Source: Lactococcus termiticola
GTDB lineage: Bacteria; Bacillota; Bacilli; Lactobacillales; Streptococcaceae
Direction of reading: 5' to 3'
Assembly: GCF_003116835.1 (NCBI RefSeq)
Contig: NZ_BFFO01000004.1
Span: 117,960 to 181,959, forward strand
DNA length: 64,000 nucleotides
In this document: positions 52,839 to 63,100 of the stretch, piece after piece
How positions within the stretch are numbered: position 1 is the stretch's first letter
How the letters are laid out: every line of letters begins with the position of its first letter
Position numbers and translations under genes: made by a program
The notes under the pieces: generated by a model
Database searches by the model: none
Seen by the model: the letters and a program-made list of their open reading frames with translations, nothing else
Told to the model about the DNA's origin: nothing

Positions 52839-53988
52839 CAACAAAATGTGTGCACTCTTGTCAAATGTCACGACTTATGACAATCTCAAGCCACTGACAG
52901 ACAATCGGCCGATTTCTACCCTGCCCTTTGACTGCAAGTACCGGATGATTGACTTTCCCTTATCATCCTTGGCCAACGCCAATGTCAAAGACATTCTTTT
53001 GACCTTCAATGAAGGTGAGACCCAGTCGGTCTACGACCACATTGGCTCAGGCAAGGAATGGGGCCTCTCTAGCCTTGGCAGTCATTTCTTTGTCTATATC
53101 ATGCAGGACTTTCTACGCAAGAAGGAGCAGGGCCTCCCATTTTATGAGACCCAGCTGGAATTCTTGAAGAAGTCAAGGGCTCCATACACTGTCTTGATTG
53201 GCTCAAAAATCCTGGCCAATGTCGACCTCCAGGCTGTCCTCAAGGTCCACCAGGCCTCAGGCAACAAGGTCACAGCCGTCTACAAGAAGGCATCCTCAGA
53301 CTCGCTCAATCCCTATGACAGCGTCCTCCGCTTCGATGAAGAGACCGGAAAGCCACTGGCCATCCTCCACAAGGACCTGGAAGACCCACAGCCGACCGGA
53401 AATCTCCTTCTGAATACCTTTATCTGTGACACCGACTTCCTCTCAGATTTCATTCGGGAGCGGCATGCCAATGGCGACGAGGAATTTGCCTCTGTCAACC
53501 GCCATATCCGTAACCACCTCTCAAAGCTCGACGGGGTCGGCGTCTATGAGTACACCGGCTACGCCAGCAATATCATTGATATCAAGACTTATTTTGAGGC
53601 CAATCTGGAGATGCTGGAGCCAAAGAATTTTACTTCGCTTCTTTATGGGGCCAAGCCGATTTATACGAAAATCAAGAACGAAGTCCCAACCTTCTTTGCT
53701 GAAACGAGCGACGTCAATGGCTCCCAGTTTGGGTCTGGCTGTGTCGTCAAGGGCAAGGTCACAGGCTCGTTGATTTCTCGGGGAGTCAATCTCGAAGAAA
53801 ATACCGACATCGAGCGGAGCCTAATTTTTGCGGGCAGTACGGTTAAGGCCGGAGCCCAGATTAAAAACGCCATTCTCGACAAGAACGTCGTGATTGAGCC
53901 GGGCGTGAAAATCATCGGCAAGCCCGACAGCGAGCCACTTGTCATTGCTAAAGGGAGCCGGATTACAGAAGACATTATCGCGGGATAA
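52828..53988 (+). CDS. glgD: Glucose-1-phosphate adenylyltransferase, GlgD subunit
   Basis: This 386-residue homologue of GlgC keeps the pyrophosphorylase fold and C-terminal beta-helix ([15 protein letters not shown]) but lacks the AGGxGSRL nucleotide loop at its N-terminus. There it reads [20 protein letters not shown]. This is typical of GlgD, the non-catalytic partner that activates GlgC in Firmicutes. The 11-base overlap with glgC supports equal synthesis of the two subunits. Confidence 0.95.
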   Translation: MNNSNKMCALLSNVTTYDNLKPLTDNRPISTLPFDCKYRMIDFPLSSLANANVKDILLTFNEGETQSVYDHIGSGKEWGLSSLGSHFFVYIMQDFLRKKEQGLPFYETQLEFLKKSRAPYTVLIGSKILANVDLQAVLKVHQASGNKVTAVYKKASSDSLNPYDSVLRFDEETGKPLAILHKDLEDPQPTGNLLLNTFICDTDFLSDFIRERHANGDEEFASVNRHIRNHLSKLDGVGVYEYTGYASNIIDIKTYFEANLEMLEPKNFTSLLYGAKPIYTKIKNEVPTFFAETSDVNGSQFGSGCVVKGKVTGSLISRGVNLEENTDIERSLIFAGSTVKAGAQIKNAILDKNVVIEPGVKIIGKPDSEPLVIAKGSRITEDIIAG

Positions 53989-54024
53989 ATATATCAAATT
54001 ATGTAAAAAAGCAAAAGGAGAGCA

Positions 54025-55464
54025 ATGAAAGTACTATTTGCATCAAGCGAATCTGCCCCGTTTTTCAAGACGGGTGGCCTGGGCGACGTGACCGGTGCCC
54101 TGCCTAAAGCGCTTGCTAAAAAAGCCGAGATTGATGAAGTCGCGGTCTTTTTGCCCTATTTTCAACAGATGAAAGATAGCTTCAAGGCCCAGCTTGAGGA
54201 TGTCTGCTATGACTACGTCGAGGTTGGTTGGCGACGGCAATATGTCGGCGTGAAGAGCCTCGAGCTCGACGGGGTCAAGTATTACTTTTTAGACAATGAG
54301 TATTACTTTAACCGGGATACGCTCTATGGCTACTATGACGACGGTGAACGCTGGGCCTTCTTTGATTTGGCTATCTGCCGGCTCATGGAAAAGCTGGACT
54401 TTATCCCCGACGTCCTCCATGTCAATGACTTTCACACGGCCATGATTCCCTTTCTTCTTAAGGAAAAATTCAACTGGATTCAGGCCTATGATAATATCAA
54501 AACCGTCCTGACCATCCACAATATCGAGTTTCAAGGCTCTATGGACCCGACGGTCCTGACCGACCTCTTTGGCATGGGGATGGAACGTTATTTTGAAGGG
54601 GTGGTCAGACACAACAATGCCATCAACTTCCTCAAGGCTGGCATCCTCTATTCTGACCGGGTGACCACGGTCTCTGAGACCTATGCCCAGGAAATTCAGA
54701 CGCCAGAATTTGGCTGTGGTCTGGACGGCGTTCTCGGCTATGTCAAGGGCAAGCTGACCGGCATTGTCAACGGCATCGACTATGAGGTCTTCAATCCTGA
54801 GACAGACCCCCTGCTCACAGAGCATTTCTCTAGACAGGACCTGTCCGGCAAGGTGAAAATCAAGCAGGGCCTGCAAAAACGACTCGGCCTACCAATTGAC
54901 CCTGACGTGCCTTTGATTGGCATGGTTAGCCGGCTGACGACCCAGAAGGGCTTTGACTTGGTGCTGGCTGAGATGGACCATTTCCTCTCTGCCGGTAATG
55001 TCCAGATTGTCTTACTTGGCACGGGCTATAAAGACCTGGAAGAAGGCTTCCGCTACTATGCTGGCAAATATGAAGCCAGTTTTAAGGCCGTGATTGACTT
55101 TGACCTCCAGCTGGCTCAGGAAATCTATGCAGCATCTGATTTCTTCCTCATGCCGTCTGCTTTTGAGCCTTGTGGCCTCTCGCAGATGATTGCCATGCGC
55201 TACGGTAGCCTGCCGATTGTCCATGAAATTGGTGGCCTGAAAGATACGGTCAAGCCTTATAATCCGATTTACAAGGAAGGGACAGGTTTTGGTTTTGTCA
55301 GATTTGACGCCAGTGTCCTGAGAGATACGGTCATGCGGGCCCTCCAGCTCTTTGAAAAAGAAGCTGAGACCATCAAAAAAATGCAGGCTTCGGCGATGAG
55401 TGAGGACTTCTCATGGACCAGCAAGTCCCAGGCCTACTTGGAGCTCTATAAGGCCATTCTTTAA
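54025..55464 (+). CDS. glgA: Glycogen synthase
   Basis: This 479-residue GT5 glycosyltransferase extends alpha-1,4-glucan chains from ADP-glucose. The ADP-glucose-binding KTGGL is at residues 15-19, followed by HVNDFHTAMIPFLL and LTIHNIEFQG. The C-terminal domain has VSRLTTQKGFDLV and the catalytic Glu in PSAFEPCGLSQMIAMRYGSLP. The length is normal. AAAGGAGAG precedes the ATG. Confidence 0.96.
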   Translation: MKVLFASSESAPFFKTGGLGDVTGALPKALAKKAEIDEVAVFLPYFQQMKDSFKAQLEDVCYDYVEVGWRRQYVGVKSLELDGVKYYFLDNEYYFNRDTLYGYYDDGERWAFFDLAICRLMEKLDFIPDVLHVNDFHTAMIPFLLKEKFNWIQAYDNIKTVLTIHNIEFQGSMDPTVLTDLFGMGMERYFEGVVRHNNAINFLKAGILYSDRVTTVSETYAQEIQTPEFGCGLDGVLGYVKGKLTGIVNGIDYEVFNPETDPLLTEHFSRQDLSGKVKIKQGLQKRLGLPIDPDVPLIGMVSRLTTQKGFDLVLAEMDHFLSAGNVQIVLLGTGYKDLEEGFRYYAGKYEASFKAVIDFDLQLAQEIYAASDFFLMPSAFEPCGLSQMIAMRYGSLPIVHEIGGLKDTVKPYNPIYKEGTGFGFVRFDASVLRDTVMRALQLFEKEAETIKKMQASAMSEDFSWTSKSQAYLELYKAIL

Positions 55465-55480
55465 TAAAGTGAGGTGACAT

Positions 55481-57883
55481 TTGGAACTTACAAAAGAACA
55501 ATTCATACAAGATTTTGAAAAAACGCTGACAGATAAGTACGCAAAGCCATTGATACAGGCCGGTCAACAGGAAATCTTCCAGAGCCTGGCCGATGTCGTC
55601 AAGAGCTATTATGCTCCGATCTGGCAGGAGGACTTGGCTTATAAGGATGAGAGTCAGAAGAAGCAGGCCTACTACTTTTCTATCGAATTTCTGCCCGGCC
55701 AGATGCTCAAGAGCAATCTCTTGAACCTGGGCATCATGGACACGGTCAGAGAGGCCTTGAGCGACCTCAATGTCAGCCTGGACGAGCTGGCAGAAGTAGA
55801 ACCAGACATGGCCATTGGTAACGGAGGCCTCGGCCGCCTTGCCAGCTGCTTTATGGACTCGCTGGCCTCAAAGGGCCTGCCTGGCAACGGGAATGGCATC
55901 CGTTATCGCTACGGCCTCTTCAAGCAGAAAATCATCGACGGCTACCAGTGTGAACTACCGGATTCCTGGCTGGACAACGGCAATCCCTGGGAGGTCAGGC
56001 GTCCCGAGCAGGCGGTCGAAGTGACCTTTGGTGGTGAGGTCTGGCTAGAAGACGACGGAAAGGGCTCGCTCAAGCCTCATTATAGGGACCAGGAGCGGGT
56101 TCTAGCCGTCCCTTACGATAATCCCATGGTCGGCTACGAAAATTCGACCGTCAACAACATGTGCCTCTGGCGGTCTGAAATCCCAGAAGACTTGGACGTC
56201 CGCTTCCAAAATCTGGACTACATGAACCAGACCGCCCAGCTCTCAGCTGAGCTCTATCCGGACGACTCCAACTACGACGGCCGTCTGCTCCGCCTCAAGC
56301 AGGAATACTTCTTTGTCTCAGCAGGCCTCCAGCGGATTCTCAAGCACTACAAGAAGCACATCAAGGCTCCTATCAGTCAAATCCATGAATATGTAGCTGT
56401 CCACATCAATGATACCCATCCGGCCCTCTGTGTGCCGGAGTTCATGAGGCTCTTGATTGACGACTGGGGACTGGCCTGGGAGCAGGCCTGGGAGATTACG
56501 GTTAAGGTCATGTCTTATACGAATCATACGATTCTGCCTGAGGCCATGGAAAAGTGGCCGGAAGACATGGTCCAAAATCTGCTTCCTCGTGTCTATCAGA
56601 TTATCTTAGAAATCGACCGCCGGCGGACCAAGGACCTCCTGCCTAAGGTCGGCCCGACCCTGGTCCATAGCACCCGGATTGTCAAGGATGGTCAGATTCA
56701 CATGGCCCACCTGTCGATCATTGGCTCACATTCGACTAATGGCGTGGCCAAGCTCCACTCAGACCTGATTAAAGACGTGGTCCTGCACGATTTCTACACT
56801 ATCTATCCTGAACGCTTTAACAACAAGACCAACGGGATTGCTGAACGTCGCTGGTTGCAGATTTCAAATGAAAAGCTCTCCAGCCTGATTGACGAAACCA
56901 TCGGCCGGGCCTGGCGACATGACCTCAACGAGCTGGTCCTTCTGAAAAATTACAAGGACAATCCAGACTTCTTGAGCCAACTCCAGGCGGTCAAAAAGGC
57001 AGATAAAGTCCGCCTTGCTGAGGTCATCAAAGAACGCAATGACATTGAGGTCAATACAGAAGCCATCTTTGATGTCCAAGTCAAACGCCTGCACGCCTAT
57101 AAGCGTCAGCTCCTCAATGTCCTGCACATTATGAAGCTCTACTTTGACATCAAGGATGACCCAAGCATCGACATCTATCCCCGGGTCTTCATCTTTGGCT
57201 CAAAGGCAGCTCCTGGCTACCACTACGCCAAATCCATCATCAAGGCCATCAATGAGATTGCCAACTTAATAAACAACGACACTGATGTCGCTGGTCGCCT
57301 CAAGATTGTCTTCATGGAAAACTACAACGTCAGCCTAGCTGAATACATCATCCCAGCAGCAGACGTCTCAGAGCAGATTAGTCTGGCCTCAAAAGAGGCT
57401 TCAGGGACCTCGAACATGAAGCTCATGCTGAACGGTGCCCTGACCATGGCGACCCTTGATGGAGCCAACATCGAAATCAAGGACGCTGTCGGCGATGAAA
57501 ATATCTTTATCTTTGGCCTGACTAAGGATGAAGTCTATGACTACTATGCTCGTGGCGACTACAACGCCCATGACATCTACAAGTCCAATCCAGTGCTTAA
57601 TAGGATTCTCAACGCCTTCAGAGACGGTACGATCCCAAATATCGCCAATGAAGGCCCTGAAATCTTTGCTTCACTGACGACCTACAATGACGAATACTTT
57701 GTGCTCCGTGACTTTGATGACTATGTCCGTGCCCAAGCTGAAGTCGAGGCTCTTTACAGAGACCAGACCGCCTGGACCAAGGCCAGTCTGGCCAACATTG
57801 CCAATGCCGGTAGGTTCTCATCTGACCGGACCGTCCAAGAGTACGCTGACGACATCTGGTATATCAAGGCCAATAAGGCTTAG
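55481..57883 (+). CDS. glgP: Glycogen/maltodextrin phosphorylase
   Basis: This 800-residue PLP enzyme releases glucose 1-phosphate from glycogen ends. The start is a TTG at 55481, eight bases after GAGGTGA; no ATG fits. Visible motifs are FLPGQMLKSNLLNLG, GNGGLGRLASCFMDSLAS, YGLFKQKI, VHINDTHPALCVPE, and the PLP lysine Lys647 in EASGTSNMKLMLNGALT. It is 16 bases after glgA. Making and breaking enzymes in one operon suggests dynamic glycogen turnover. Confidence 0.96.
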   Translation: MELTKEQFIQDFEKTLTDKYAKPLIQAGQQEIFQSLADVVKSYYAPIWQEDLAYKDESQKKQAYYFSIEFLPGQMLKSNLLNLGIMDTVREALSDLNVSLDELAEVEPDMAIGNGGLGRLASCFMDSLASKGLPGNGNGIRYRYGLFKQKIIDGYQCELPDSWLDNGNPWEVRRPEQAVEVTFGGEVWLEDDGKGSLKPHYRDQERVLAVPYDNPMVGYENSTVNNMCLWRSEIPEDLDVRFQNLDYMNQTAQLSAELYPDDSNYDGRLLRLKQEYFFVSAGLQRILKHYKKHIKAPISQIHEYVAVHINDTHPALCVPEFMRLLIDDWGLAWEQAWEITVKVMSYTNHTILPEAMEKWPEDMVQNLLPRVYQIILEIDRRRTKDLLPKVGPTLVHSTRIVKDGQIHMAHLSIIGSHSTNGVAKLHSDLIKDVVLHDFYTIYPERFNNKTNGIAERRWLQISNEKLSSLIDETIGRAWRHDLNELVLLKNYKDNPDFLSQLQAVKKADKVRLAEVIKERNDIEVNTEAIFDVQVKRLHAYKRQLLNVLHIMKLYFDIKDDPSIDIYPRVFIFGSKAAPGYHYAKSIIKAINEIANLINNDTDVAGRLKIVFMENYNVSLAEYIIPAADVSEQISLASKEASGTSNMKLMLNGALTMATLDGANIEIKDAVGDENIFIFGLTKDEVYDYYARGDYNAHDIYKSNPVLNRILNAFRDGTIPNIANEGPEIFASLTTYNDEYFVLRDFDDYVRAQAEVEALYRDQTAWTKASLANIANAGRFSSDRTVQEYADDIWYIKANKA

Positions 57884-57999
57884 TGGCTAGCCATAAGTAA
57901 GACAGGACTCCGGTCTTGCCTTTCTTATTTTATTAGCCTATGTCGAATATGCGTAAAATATTATGTAAACCAAACGAATCAGACTAGAAAAGAGACCCT

Positions 58000-59802
58000 A
58001 TGTACTATTTCAATGCCTGGCATTCTGAATACAAACAGCCTTTTGGGGCCATCCAGGTCGGCTCTGTCATGAATATGAATTTCAAGGTCACAGGCGGACC
58101 AGCCAAGGTCAAGCTGATTATCCGGCGGGACTTTGGCCAACGTCATGAATTTGACATGCAGAAGATGGACGACGAGCTCTATTCTGTCTCTGTTAAATTT
58201 GATGTCGGGGCCGGCCTCTATTTCTATTACTTTGAGATTTCTGAGCCCTCTGACTGGGGCGTGGTCAAGCACTACTATGGCTCAGGTGATTTGGGTGGCG
58301 AGGGCGTGCTCTATATGGCTGAGCACGAGATTCGCCCCTATCAGATTACCTGTATCTCTGTGCCTGATCCGGCTCCTGACTGGTACCGGGAGTCGGTCTT
58401 TTATCAGATTTTCCCCGACCGCTTTCACAATGGCAATCCGGACGGCAAGATTAACCATCCCAAGAAGAATTCGTTTATTTATGGGACCCAGGCCGATGAG
58501 CCCTTCTATGTCAAGGACGAGCAGGGCCATATCGTCCGCTGGGACTTCTTTGGTGGCAATCTCCAAGGGATTATCCAAAAGATTCCTTATCTGAAAGAAC
58601 TGGGCGTGACGGCAATCTACCTGAACCCCATCTTTTCTGGCACCAGCAACCACCGCTACGACACCAATGACTACCTGGAAATCGACAGCATGCTGGGGAC
58701 GGAGGAGGACTTTAAGGCACTGGTCAAGGCCCTTCACGACGAGGGCATGCGACTGGTCCTCGATGGTGTTTTCTCCCACGTCGGCAAGAACTCCCGCTAT
58801 TTCAACCTTTCAGGCGACTACGGCGATGACGAGGGTGCCGCAAAGAACCCGAACAGTCCCTATTTTAGCTGGTTTAAGTTTAACGACTATCCCAATGACT
58901 ACAAGTCCTGGTGGGGGATTGTTGATTTGCCTGAGGTCGATAAGGACAATGAGGACTTCCAGGCCTTTATCTATGGCAATCCCGACTCTGTCCTTGATAA
59001 ATGGACGGCCTCCGGCATTGACGGCTGGCGCTTGGACGTCGCCGATGAGCTCCCTGACAGCTTTATCCGGGGAATCCGGGAGAAGCTCAAGACCTATCCT
59101 GACAAGGTCCTGATTGGTGAGGTTTGGGAGGACGCATCGAACAAGATTTCCTATGGCCAGCGGCGAGATTATATCTTGGGCGATAGCCTCCATGGGGTCA
59201 TGAATTATCCTTTCAGAGACATGATTCTGGCCTTTTTGAGGCAGGAGCTCTCGGCCCATGACATTGCCCATCAGATGATGATGCTCAAGGAAAATTACCC
59301 TGAAGATGTGCTGTATAATAATCTCAACAACCTGGGTAGTCATGACACAGAGCGGATTATCAGCATGGTCGGTGAAGACCGCCATGCCATGGCCGTCGCC
59401 ATGCTCTATAGCCTCCCCGGCGTGCCCTGCCTCTACTATGGCGATGAGGCTGGTCTGACTGGCCTGAAAGACCCATCGAACCGGAAGTATTTCCCTTGGG
59501 ATAATATCAAGGAGGAGCCCTATCAGGCTTACAAGGGCTGGATTGCCAAGCGGAAAGCAGAAGCAGTATTGACTAAGGGCGACTTCTCCGTCTTCTATAC
59601 AGGGGATGTCCTAGGGATTCTGCGATTTGATGAAGAGACGGTCTTTGCGACAATTCTGAACCCGACAGACAGGGATGTGACCCTCTATACCGAGGATATT
59701 AACTGTTTGCAGAATTTAAGCTTCGCTAAGAAGCTAGCAGAGGCATTGGATGAAAAGGTCATGCCTTTGGGCTCTGCGGTTGATTTTAAGATGAAGCTTT
59801 AG
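58000..59802 (+). CDS. GH13 neopullulanase/pullulanase-type amylase
   Basis: This 600-residue cytosolic glycoside hydrolase has no signal peptide. Residues 1-120 resemble the N-terminal CBM34-like domain of neopullulanases and maltogenic amylases. The GH13 barrel follows: FYQIFPDRFHNGNPDG, LVLDGVFSHVG, the nucleophile Asp346 in GWRLDVADE, acid/base Glu374 in IGEVWED, and Asp449 in GSHDTER. It would debranch or hydrolyse glycogen and maltodextrins. In lactococci the equivalent last gene of the glycogen cluster is called apu. 116 bases separate it from glgP. Confidence 0.92.
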   Translation: MYYFNAWHSEYKQPFGAIQVGSVMNMNFKVTGGPAKVKLIIRRDFGQRHEFDMQKMDDELYSVSVKFDVGAGLYFYYFEISEPSDWGVVKHYYGSGDLGGEGVLYMAEHEIRPYQITCISVPDPAPDWYRESVFYQIFPDRFHNGNPDGKINHPKKNSFIYGTQADEPFYVKDEQGHIVRWDFFGGNLQGIIQKIPYLKELGVTAIYLNPIFSGTSNHRYDTNDYLEIDSMLGTEEDFKALVKALHDEGMRLVLDGVFSHVGKNSRYFNLSGDYGDDEGAAKNPNSPYFSWFKFNDYPNDYKSWWGIVDLPEVDKDNEDFQAFIYGNPDSVLDKWTASGIDGWRLDVADELPDSFIRGIREKLKTYPDKVLIGEVWEDASNKISYGQRRDYILGDSLHGVMNYPFRDMILAFLRQELSAHDIAHQMMMLKENYPEDVLYNNLNNLGSHDTERIISMVGEDRHAMAVAMLYSLPGVPCLYYGDEAGLTGLKDPSNRKYFPWDNIKEEPYQAYKGWIAKRKAEAVLTKGDFSVFYTGDVLGILRFDEETVFATILNPTDRDVTLYTEDINCLQNLSFAKKLAEALDEKVMPLGSAVDFKMKL

Positions 59803-59819
59803 CTTATCTATTTTATAAG

Positions 59820-59958
59820 TGGAATGGAAGAAATCCCGGCCTCCTGCTGTGAAAAGGCAAGCTTGGAGACCGTAGGGCTCCAAGGTTAGCAATGGAAGGG
59901 CTTTGCCGTTCGCTTGCGGGCCTCACAGCAGGAGGCCGGGATTTCTGGAATGAAACGA
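59820..59958 (+). repeat. Cloverleaf-type structured repeat, copy E
   Basis: A perfect 24-pair outer stem begins AGAAATCCCGGCCTCCTG and returns as CAGGAGGCCGGGATTTCT. The inner arms are CTTGGAG/CTCCAAG and a GGC/GCC arm, with the shared GAGACC, TTAGCAATGG and CGCTTGCGG pieces. It is single, without an inverted partner. Confidence 0.85.
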
Positions 59959-59997
59959 CTCTTCAGCTAAAAAATTAATTTACATAATTTTCTAATG

Positions 59998-60032
59998 AAA
60001 AGCCGGAAAGCCTTGTGCTATCTGGTTTTTTC
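59998..60032 (+). terminator. Probable terminator after GH13 gene
   Basis: AAAGCCGGA pairs with TCTGGTTTT, with two G-T pairs, around a 13-base loop and leads into a T run. It would end the glycogen operon, leaving copy E inside the transcript. Confidence 0.65.
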
Positions 60033-60152
60033 TCGTATATTGTTTCTGAAATGAGCCAATAAAAGATAAAATAGAACTAAGAGAAAAGACGATATAAGGG
60101 ATGATTTAATAAAATCAGAAAAATTGATGTTACATAGAAAGGAATTTATTCT

Positions 60153-63100
60153 ATGCCTCATACAAAAAGGAAAAAGCTCCAACTCACACCAGAACACAAA
60201 ATCCACTATCGGACCTACAAGAGCAAGAAGCGCTGGATGTACGCCCTGCTTGGCGGTGGGACATCTGCACTAGGCGTCGCTGCGACCGAAGTGGCTTTTG
60301 AGCTCGCCCAATCGACGACAATCCCAGCCTTTGCTGATACAGCCGGGGTCGGAGTCATCTCGGCGGGGAGTCAGTGGGACACCGGGAACCATACGCTTGA
60401 TGCGACTTCCTGGAATAGCAGTCAGTGGACATCGCAGGGTGGGTCAACTTATTCTTGGTCTGGGAGCACCTATACCTTCGGGGTTAACGGCGGTAGTACG
60501 CAAAACTACACCAAACTCAATACACCGCTTGATATGACTCAGGCCGTGAGTATCTCGGGGACTATGCAGGCCAATAATGCCAGTGCTGCAAACAATCGCC
60601 TGGGAGATATTCTCGGTGTTTTGCTGACCCCAACCTCGACCACGGATACTCAGCTCGCCAATGCCACTCCCAATCATGACTACATCGGTGTTGATGGCCT
60701 CGGGACAGACAGCTACTTCGTTGGTAACTGGTACAGCATGACCGTGGACAATGGCTTTCTAGGCCTTGGATCAGGTTATGATTCAGGAAATGTTATTGCC
60801 CAGGGTAGTAGTAGTAATGATACTGCTCCAACATCAGTCGTTACCTCAGGAGCAACCAATGCAACCGATGCTGCAACCAGCTTTAGCTTCAGCTGGACAC
60901 CGACCTCTGTCGGCGATACGACCACGACCGGGACGCTGAGCTTTACCTCTTACGGCCAGACCGTCACAAAGACTGTAACGATTCCCAATCAGATGAAGCT
61001 CGCTTTTGATGCTGGGAATGCGACCTATTATTCTGAAATGTCAGTCTCAGTGAGCAATTTCTCTGCAGCTCAGCCTAGCCAGACGACCAGCGTGACCTAC
61101 ACCAACTCCGCCACTGGCCAAACCCTCCCGGCCTGGACTAGCTCCAGCATCGTAGCCAACGTCGGCGATACATTAAACATCGGAGCCCCAGGCAGTAGTC
61201 CAGGCTCAGCCTCCGGGTCATATACCTACGTCGCCCCAGATGCTCCAACAGGCTACAGCTTTGCCTCATCTTCGCCCGCCTCACTGGTCGTGGCTCAAGA
61301 TGCTTCGAGCAATGTCCTGAACATCCAGTATTCGCCAGATGCCCAGCAGGCCAATCTGACCTATAGCTATGCCGAGGGCTCGACAGGCCCAGCCATTGCG
61401 ATGACCAGCCTTAATGGAGCGACCGACGGAAAAATTGACGGCTTGACCGCCAATATCCCAGCCGGCTATACTGCCCAATACAAGGCCCCGAACGGCCAGC
61501 TCTATGATAGCCTGGCCGATGCGATTGCGAGTGACAGCGGGACCGTCGTTGGAGGCAATGTCTCAGGGACCTTTGGAGCTCATTCAAACACAGCCGACCC
61601 TGACGTCTACGAGGCCGACACCAATGACTTTGAAGTCGTCCTGACGGCAACCAGCCAGTCTGCCAGCCTTGTCGTCACAGGTGTACCGGACAATGTAACC
61701 ACGGCGGGCGTGGCCAATGGGACGACCAATAGCAGTGGCCTGACCGGCTCAGATTATTCCTTCTCAGCCCAGGCCCCGGCTACGATTACCGACAGTAGTG
61801 GCCAGGTCTGGAATCTGGTCTTGACCGACCCGAGCGGTAATGTGACCGGCTCATCGGCCAGTCCGTCTACTGTGACTCCAGAAAGCACTTATGATGCGAC
61901 GACAGGCAATAGCTGGTCGGCCCACTATGTCTTGAGCGACACGTCATCGCTATCGACCTCAAGCTCCCTCTCCGAGTCCATGAGTGAGTCCCTCTCTGAA
62001 GTCAGCTCGGCCAGTGTCTCTGAGTCAGAATCCAGCTCAGCCTCATTGAACCAGTCCAGATCTATCTCAGGCTCGGCTTCGCTTTCAGTCTCCCTGTCAG
62101 AGTCAGCGTCGAGCTCATTGTCGACACAGGAATCCCTCTCTGTCTCAAGCAGTATTTCAGCGAGCATCTCAGGGTCAAGCTCCCTGTCCAGCTCGCTCTC
62201 CCAGTCTGAGTTGACCAGCCAATCCAACAGTATTTCCAGCTCGATTTCCATGTCTGAATCACTGGAAAGCTCAACGAGCCTCTCGATTGTAGTTTCAGCA
62301 TCGAGTTCTGAGTCTTCTTCGCTTTCTATCTCGACGAGTTTGTCGACGAGTATTTCACAAAGTGGCTCACAGTCACTTTCAATATCTGATTCATTGGCCA
62401 ACTCTACCAGCATCTCACTGAGTAGCTCGCTGTCGATCTCAGAGTCGATGAGCCAGCATGAGAGCCTGTCAGAGTCAGCCTCCCTGTCGGCCAGTGATTC
62501 TATGCGATTGTCGACCTCTAGCTCGATTTCAGCCAGCATTTCTACAAGTAACAGCCAGTCCAACTCAAGTAGTGCCAGCCTCTCAGCTAGTCTGTCGGCC
62601 AGCGAGAGCCAGTCGACCGAGGTCAGCAAGAGCAACAGTGTCAGCGAGTATCTCAGCCTCTCTGAGTCCATCAATGACTCGATTTCGGAGAGTAGCAGCC
62701 TGTCTAGGAGCTCGAGTAGTTCGATGTCAGTGAGTGCCTCGATTTCGGACTCTCACTCAGTCTCTGAGCATACGAGTGCGAGTATATCGGCTTCGCTGTC
62801 CAGTAGCGAATCTGCATCAACACGGGATTCTGAGAGCAAGTCAGCGAGTCTGTCGACCTCTAGCTCGCTCTCGAGGAGTGCTTCACTGAGCATTTCAGCC
62901 TCACTGAGTAGCTCAGAATCAGCTTCTAATTCGGCTTCTCTGTCAATGAGTATGAGCTTGTCTTCGAGTGAAAGTTTGAGCGAAAGTCTGAGCGTTAGTA
63001 GTTCTGAGAGTGAAGCTAGCTCGGAGAGTAGCTCGGTTTCGTCTTCTTTGTCAAGTAGCATAAGCCTTTCCGGCAGTGAAAGTCAGAGTGAAAGTCAGAG

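Noticed and set aside
61925..62674. Long open frame on the minus strand opposite the adhesin gene (Leu/Glu/Asp-rich)
   Set aside because: It is the mirror of the serine-repeat codons. Its low-complexity Leu/Glu/Asp composition is explained by TCN and AGY codons on the other strand, and no ribosome binding site was seen.
62753..63061. Second minus-strand open frame opposite the serine repeats
   Set aside because: Same mirror effect of repeated serine codons; not protein-like.
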